Origin: Polyangiaceae bacterium
GTDB taxonomy: Bacteria; Myxococcota_A; Polyangia; Polyangiales; Polyangiaceae
Assembly (NCBI GenBank): GCA_022447485.1
Contig: JAKVCH010000108.1
Location: 1 to 8,626 of the forward strand
Direction: 5' to 3'
Length of the DNA: 8,626 nucleotides
Shown in pieces: positions 6,441 to 8,626 of this stretch. A program made the translations under genes and the position numbers. Below the pieces are notes generated by a model. The model was given only the letters and a program-made list of their open reading frames with translations. It was not told the origin of the DNA and searched no databases. Within the stretch, counting starts at the first letter, position 1. Each line of letters opens with the position of its first letter.

Positions 6441-7715
6441 TCAGCTCCCGGCATCTTCCCATTCAATATCGTCCTCGTCCACGTGCCAGGTTCCAGCCAG
6501 AGTTGAGTGAGGGCTCCCGGAATAGGGCGCAGGCGCAACACCTGACTGAAAGTTTTTAGACTCATGCTCCTCGATCGTTACAGAAGAATGTTCGTCTCGC
6601 GAGCGTACAGCAGGGGGACCTGGCTCGATTACTGGAGTAGAAGCGGGGCGATGCAATTCATGAGCGGTGGTGGGCGTGCTGATAGGCGGGGGGAGGATTG
6701 AGTTGGGGTTGAACCGACTCTCTGTTGATGCTCCTGTGACTTGCGCTACGAATTCTTCGCTAGCGATTTCTGGTCCAGAGAATTCTGCAGAATTGGGAGC
6801 CTCACTTGGTTCGATGTCGAGGGTGGAAGGTGGCGCATGAGGGATCTCGTGATACCTCGCTGTGGGCAGTTCATCGTCGAGCACTATCTCCTGAGCTTCA
6901 AGAGTGATCATCGAGATATTGTCTGTGCTTCGAGCCGCCAGCGCAAATCCGAGAAGTTCCGTGGCGAGGTTACTCAGGGAGTCCCTCGCTGTCATGACTT
7001 CACTGAGAGTGCTTTGCGGGACGAATTGAGTGAGCCCATCTGACGCAATTAAAAACCGATCGCCTGGCGCGACGTCCCAGCTCTGGACAGAGACGCGAAG
7101 ATCATTTCCCAGCCCCAGGGCCCGGATCACCGAATTTCTTGGTAGTTTTTCCATCACCGCATCATCGAGGGTTGGTCGCCGCTCGAGTACTTCCGTAGCG
7201 ATGGTATGATCTTGGGTGAGCTGCTCGAGATGACCGTGACGTAGGCGATAAATTCGCGTGTCTCCGACGCTGGCGATGATGACTTCTTCTGTCAGCGGGG
7301 TGAAGAGCAACGCCGCAATGGTCGCGCCCATACCTTTTCTCTCAGGCTGCTGCGCTGCAGCATCAATGATATATTGATGAGCTTGGTGTATCGCGGCCGA
7401 GAGCCGGCGGGCTTGCCACGTGTTTCCGAGGCGATCAAATTGGCCTTTTTCGTGAGTGCTACGCGCGGTGGCTCCAACATAGTTCTCCAGGGCACGTAGG
7501 GCTAGGGCGGCGGCGACATCGCCGCGGCCTTTTCCTCCTGCCCCGTCAGCGATAGCAAATAATCCGAGGTCGGGACGCGATAAAGTGGCATCCTCGTTGA
7601 CCGTGCGACCGGGGCCTTCGTCACTCAGGTCGTAGGCACTGAATTCTATGGTGGACTCTCTCTCTCTGGCACTCACAATGATGTCGCTTTGTCTGGGCTT
7701 ATTTTCGCAGAGCAT
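6441..7715 (-). CDS. PP2C/PPM-type serine/threonine protein phosphatase with a long disordered tail
   Basis: The product is a metal-dependent protein Ser/Thr phosphatase, probably cytoplasmic, as no signal peptide or membrane segment is visible. Numbered from the ATG at 7713-7715 (424 residues), PP2C motifs appear in order: SDEGPGRTVNEDA (31-43), ADGAGGKGRGDVAAALALRA (56-75) with D57 as metal ligand, KGMGATIAALLF, ASVGDTRIYRLR (148-159), LTQDH, VIRALG, GDRFLIASDGLT (218-229) with D226, and STDNISMITLE (263-273) with D265. After about residue 280, some 140 residues are Ser/Pro/Thr/Glu-rich and look disordered, ending in the acidic stretch DEDDIEWEDAGS. No partner kinase is in the window. The frame stays open upstream to a TTG at 7862, but the extra 49 residues look non-family. 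The ATG has GAGGGT directly before it, closer than ideal, so the start is uncertain. Confidence 0.9.
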   Translation of the reverse strand: MLCENKPRQSDIIVSARERESTIEFSAYDLSDEGPGRTVNEDATLSRPDLGLFAIADGAGGKGRGDVAAALALRALENYVGATARSTHEKGQFDRLGNTWQARRLSAAIHQAHQYIIDAAAQQPERKGMGATIAALLFTPLTEEVIIASVGDTRIYRLRHGHLEQLTQDHTIATEVLERRPTLDDAVMEKLPRNSVIRALGLGNDLRVSVQSWDVAPGDRFLIASDGLTQFVPQSTLSEVMTARDSLSNLATELLGFALAARSTDNISMITLEAQEIVLDDELPTARYHEIPHAPPSTLDIEPSEAPNSAEFSGPEIASEEFVAQVTGASTESRFNPNSILPPPISTPTTAHELHRPASTPVIEPGPPAVRSRDEHSSVTIEEHESKNFQSGVAPAPYSGSPHSTLAGTWHVDEDDIEWEDAGS

Positions 7716-7734
7716 ACCCTCATCGGTAGCAGCC

Positions 7735-7878
7735 TCAAGGTGCTGGCGGTTCTTCCGTTGGTGGCGGACTGCTCTCTTGATTGCTGTCGGGACTGGTGTT
7801 TTCAGGTTGAGCGAGATTGGACTGCGGGCCGATCTGGACTCTCGGAGCCTGCCTGAGGGCAAATCGAATAACCTCCAC
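7735..7878 (-). CDS. Doubtful 47-codon ORF upstream of the phosphatase gene
   Basis: A GTG at 7876-7878 opens a frame encoding 47 residues, beginning VEVIRFALRQAPRVQIGPQS and then turning Pro/Glu/Ser-rich, ending SSPPPTEEPPAP before TGA. The stop lies 19 bases before the phosphatase ATG, a spacing that would suit translational coupling. Against it: no Shine-Dalgarno is visible, the GTG lies in one arm of an inverted repeat, and I recognise no family. It overlaps the unlikely N-terminal extension of the phosphatase frame, so at most one of the two is translated. Confidence 0.2.
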   Translation of the reverse strand: MEVIRFALRQAPRVQIGPQSNLAQPENTSPDSNQESSPPPTEEPPAP

Positions 7879-7901
7879 TGACCGTTCGATCGGTGGAGGT
7901 T
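7870..7901 (-). terminator. Inverted repeat downstream of leuB, possible weak terminator
   Basis: The arms AACCTCCAC (7870-7878) and GTGGAGGTT (7893-7901) are perfect 9-bp complements around a 14-base centre. In the leuB direction (minus) the stem is followed by ATTCGATTTG, only moderately U-rich. It lies 56 bases past the leuB stop, so it could end the leuB transcript. It could also be a regulatory hairpin in the phosphatase leader. Confidence 0.4.
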
Positions 7902-7922
7902 GGGTCGAAGCGGAGCTTTTCG

Positions 7923-7955
7923 CGCCCTACCTTTTACAAGGTAGGGCGGGTTTTT
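7923..7955 (+). terminator. Strong hairpin with T-tract oriented for plus-strand transcripts
   Basis: CGCCCTACCTT (7923-7933) and AAGGTAGGGCG (7938-7948) form a perfect 11-bp stem with a 4-base loop. On the plus strand GG and five T residues follow (7951-7955), then CC and the complement of the leuB stop codon. This is a classic intrinsic terminator shape for plus-strand transcription. Read in the leuB direction the A-tract precedes the stem and CGAAAAGC follows, so it lacks a U-tract. It may block antisense transcription into leuB or stabilise the leuB mRNA 3' end. Confidence 0.65.
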
Positions 7956-7957
7956 CC

Positions 7958-8626
7958 TTAGAGTGCTGCTAGCAGCGCAGACTCGATCGCGTGGGTATCA
8001 GCGTCGCCGCCGAGATCTTTCGAACGAACGCCATCGGCCAAAATTTTGTCGACGGCAGCTTCGATTGCCTTTGCTTCTTCCTCGAGCTCAAGGCTATGGC
8101 GCAGCAGCATCGCTCCTGACAGAACTGTACCAAGAGGGTTCGCTATCCCTTGACCAGCGATATCAGGCGCTGAACCGTGAATAGGCTCATAGAGTCCCAT
8201 TGTGCCTGTTCCAAGAGAAGCGCTCGGTAGCATGCCGAGAGAGCCTGTGAGAACAGCAGCCTCGTCCGAAAGAATATCGCCGAACATATTTTCCGTGACG
8301 ATCACATCGAAGCTACCAGGGTTGGTCACCAAGCGCATCGCGCAGGAGTCAACCAATTGATGCTCCATTTCGATGCCAGACTTATCTGTCTCTGCAATCT
8401 CTGTCGCAATACTTCGCCAAAGGCGTGAAGACGCTAAAACATTGGCCTTATCGACTGAGGTGACTTTCTTACGTCGACCGGCAGCAATCTTGTAGGCTAA
8501 TTCGATGACTCGACGGATTTCACCGCCGCTATAGGCCATCGTATCAAAGGCATGACTATCGTCTGCTGTACCTTCGTGTTCTTTTCGCTCGCCAAAGTAG
8601 ACGCCGCCGGTGAGTTCGCGGACACA
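7958..8626 (-). CDS. leuB: LeuB, 3-isopropylmalate dehydrogenase, C-terminal part cut by the right edge
   Basis: LeuB oxidises and decarboxylates 3-isopropylmalate with NAD+ in leucine biosynthesis, as a cytoplasmic dimer. The 222 residues present begin at CVRELTGGVYFGER at the right edge, so roughly the first 40% of the protein lies outside. Visible landmarks: DTMAYSGGEIRRV, the catalytic lysine in VTSVDKANVL (codon at 8447-8449), LVDSCAMRLV followed by NMFGDILSDEA with the three metal-binding aspartates (24 and 4 residues apart, as in the family), GSLGMLPSASLG, and the NAD-binding segment EPIHGSAPDIAGQGIANPLG. The C-terminus ends ALLAAL. The methionine of DTMAYS at 8537-8539 is internal to the family sequence and is not the start. 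The reading frame is intact. Downstream lie a plus-oriented hairpin and a second inverted repeat before the phosphatase gene. Confidence 0.95.
   Translation of the reverse strand, partial: CVRELTGGVYFGERKEHEGTADDSHAFDTMAYSGGEIRRVIELAYKIAAGRRKKVTSVDKANVLASSRLWRSIATEIAETDKSGIEMEHQLVDSCAMRLVTNPGSFDVIVTENMFGDILSDEAAVLTGSLGMLPSASLGTGTMGLYEPIHGSAPDIAGQGIANPLGTVLSGAMLLRHSLELEEEAKAIEAAVDKILADGVRSKDLGGDADTHAIESALLAAL

Noticed and set aside
7648..7881. A 77-codon plus-strand ORF with a membrane-like segment ending just before a terminator-shaped hairpin.
   Set aside because: It is antisense to the phosphatase N-terminal region, with no ribosome binding site or family resemblance noted. The hairpin is 42 bases beyond its stop, so an unannotated transcript cannot be fully excluded.

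Overview
The window comes from a Gram-negative bacterium, with G+C apparently in the mid-50s. It carries housekeeping and DNA-repair genes with short gaps and no phage, transposon, CRISPR or RNA-gene signal. The taxon is uncertain. MutH is a mainly gammaproteobacterial protein of Dam/GATC-directed mismatch repair. The lipoprotein-type small proteins, the extensin-like lipoprotein and a PP2C phosphatase with a long disordered tail would also fit a delta-type (Myxococcota/Bradymonadota-like) lineage. That placement is inference only.

Layout from left to right. 1-2709 (minus): uvrA, which encodes the damage-recognition ATPase of nucleotide excision repair. It is cut by the left edge and broken by a one-base expansion of a homopolymer at 436-442; the downstream frame is otherwise intact to the window edge. 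2865-3164 (minus): a small Cys-rich putative lipoprotein with a 48-bp tandem repeat whose two copies differ only at synonymous sites. 3397-4071 (plus): mutH, the only plus-strand gene. 4099-4968 (minus): an extensin-like lipoprotein with a putative zinc-peptidase-type fold, convergent with mutH. 5026-6303 (minus): truD, tRNA pseudouridine-13 synthase. 6344-6438: a 17-bp tandem repeat array between truD and the next gene. 6441-7715 (minus): a PP2C/PPM-type protein phosphatase. 7716-7957: a gap of 242 bp with two strong inverted repeats and a doubtful 47-codon ORF. 7958-8626 (minus): the C-terminal part of leuB, cut by the right edge.

The genes do not form one pathway. uvrA and mutH are both DNA-repair genes, on opposite strands either side of the small lipoprotein gene. 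The extensin-like lipoprotein follows truD by 57 bp and may share its transcript. leuB is probably the end of an upstream leucine-biosynthesis unit. I found no convincing new multi-gene system. The items most worth a second look are the uvrA frameshift, the Cys-rich repeat protein, the 17-bp array, and the hairpin whose T-tract points against the neighbouring genes.
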